A stretch of 42,893 nt of DNA from assembly GCA_016297855.1 (NCBI GenBank), contig JAEDFW010000002.1:1-42893 (forward strand). The letters are read 5' to 3'. Shown here piece after piece: positions 42,275 through 42,893 of this stretch. The notes under the pieces were generated by a model, which saw only the letters and a program-made list of their open reading frames with translations, was not told the origin of the DNA and ran no database searches. The stretch's first letter is position 1; every line of letters starts with the position of its first letter. A program made the position numbers and the translations under genes. Source of the DNA: Oscillospiraceae bacterium. Its GTDB lineage: Bacteria > Bacillota > Clostridia > Oscillospirales > Oscillospiraceae.

Positions 42275-42893
42275 AGATCCTGCTGTTTGGCGGCACGGCT
42301 GAGGGGCACGCACTGGCGCTTGCACTGGCACAAGCAGGGCACAGTGTCACCTGCTGCGTCGCAACGGACTATGGCCGCGATGTGCTTGCGCCTGCTGAAA
42401 ACCTCACCGTTCGTACTGGGCGGATGGACGAGGCGCAGATGCGCTGCAAGCTGCAAAGCGGCTATGACGTCGTGATCGACGCCACGCATCCCTACGCCGC
42501 GCAGGTGAGCGAGAATATCCGCGCCGCTGCGAAGAAGGCGTCCGTGCCGTATGACAGGCTCATTCGCCCGCGCGAGCAGGCGGAACATGTCCTCTGGGCC
42601 GACAGCCCGGAAGACGCGGTGCGTATGCTGGAAGATATCCCGGGAAACATCCTGCTCACGACCGGCAGTAAGGATCTGGCGGCGTTTGCCACGCTGCCGG
42701 ATTTTGCCCGGCGCGTGTGGGCGCGCGTGCTGCCGAGCATGGACAGCCTTTCTCACGCGCTTTCGCTGGGCTTTCCCGCCGCACATATTATCTGTATGCA
42801 GGGCCCGTTCTCGCAGGAGCTGAACGTGGCCACGCTGCGGCAGATTGACGCAAAGACACTCGTCAGCAAGGACACCGGACGTGCCGGCGGCTT
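42271..42893 (+). CDS. cobK: Cobalt-precorrin-6A reductase (CbiJ/CobK), 3' end missing
   Basis: Reduces the corrin ring, 6A to 6B. The frame is open from ATG at 42271 (overlapping the cbiH stop, ATGA) to the end of the window, 207 complete codons of a usual 250 or so. Recognised by the start ILLFGGTAEGHALALAL, VVIDATHPYAAQVSENI, and LVSKDTGRAGG near the cut. The missing part should be about 40-50 residues. It completes five consecutive pathway steps (H, F, G, D, J). Confidence 0.93.
   Translation, partial: MKILLFGGTAEGHALALALAQAGHSVTCCVATDYGRDVLAPAENLTVRTGRMDEAQMRCKLQSGYDVVIDATHPYAAQVSENIRAAAKKASVPYDRLIRPREQAEHVLWADSPEDAVRMLEDIPGNILLTTGSKDLAAFATLPDFARRVWARVLPSMDSLSHALSLGFPAAHIICMQGPFSQELNVATLRQIDAKTLVSKDTGRAGG

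Overview
The window reads as a chromosome segment from a spore-forming Firmicute of the class Clostridia, most likely Oscillospirales-like. Seen: an rpsL-rpsG-fusA-tuf (str) cluster, two sporulation genes (spoIIID, spoIID), purine-rich ribosome-binding sites, sigma-A-like promoters, GC-rich codon use, and an anaerobic-type cobalamin operon behind a cobalamin riboswitch. The taxonomic placement is inference. I see no rRNA, tRNA, CRISPR array, insertion sequence or phage gene.

Layout. 1-9993: the 3' part of rpoC, then an inverted two-gene sdpR/sdpI-like cassette, then ybxF-rpsL-rpsG-fusA-tuf. The cassette separates rpoC from the rest of the str cluster, and a strong promoter just before ybxF restarts transcription. 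10118-15838: a small membrane protein, recD2, comF, an mreB paralogue and an APC-family permease. 15882-23558, mostly minus strand: type I asparaginase, NADP-type glutamate dehydrogenase, serC-serA, spoIIID, and metY-metA. The metY-metA operon has a leader that looks like a complete ribosome-mediated attenuator: a 19-codon peptide with three consecutive Met codons, a 13-bp antiterminator and an overlapping terminator. I regard this as the most interesting element in the window.

23630-28684: a KdpD-like kinase without the N-terminal KdpD module and its response regulator, a dicarboxylate/amino-acid symporter, an orphan OadG-like subunit and a LysR regulator. TTAAC-type repeats occur upstream of the kinase, the symporter and oadG, suggesting a small regulon. 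28702-33682: a GNAT-pyroglutamyl peptidase fusion, a CrtO-like acyltransferase with a GT28-type glycosyltransferase, thiamine pyrophosphokinase, and an FAD oxidoreductase with a minimal Rieske tail. 33779-38149: a membrane-anchored TPR/LRR protein, spoIID, secG, and prfB without the usual frameshift. 38262-42893: promoter, cobalamin riboswitch, terminator, then cbiD-cbiF-cbiG-cbiH-cbiJ with 4-base overlaps. These encode five consecutive steps of corrin-ring synthesis; the last gene runs off the window.

Together the genes cover core information processing, nitrogen assimilation, serine and methionine synthesis, sporulation control, and cofactor (B12, thiamine diphosphate) supply. Terminators are unusually easy to see, including two that lie inside the 3' end of the gene on the opposite strand.
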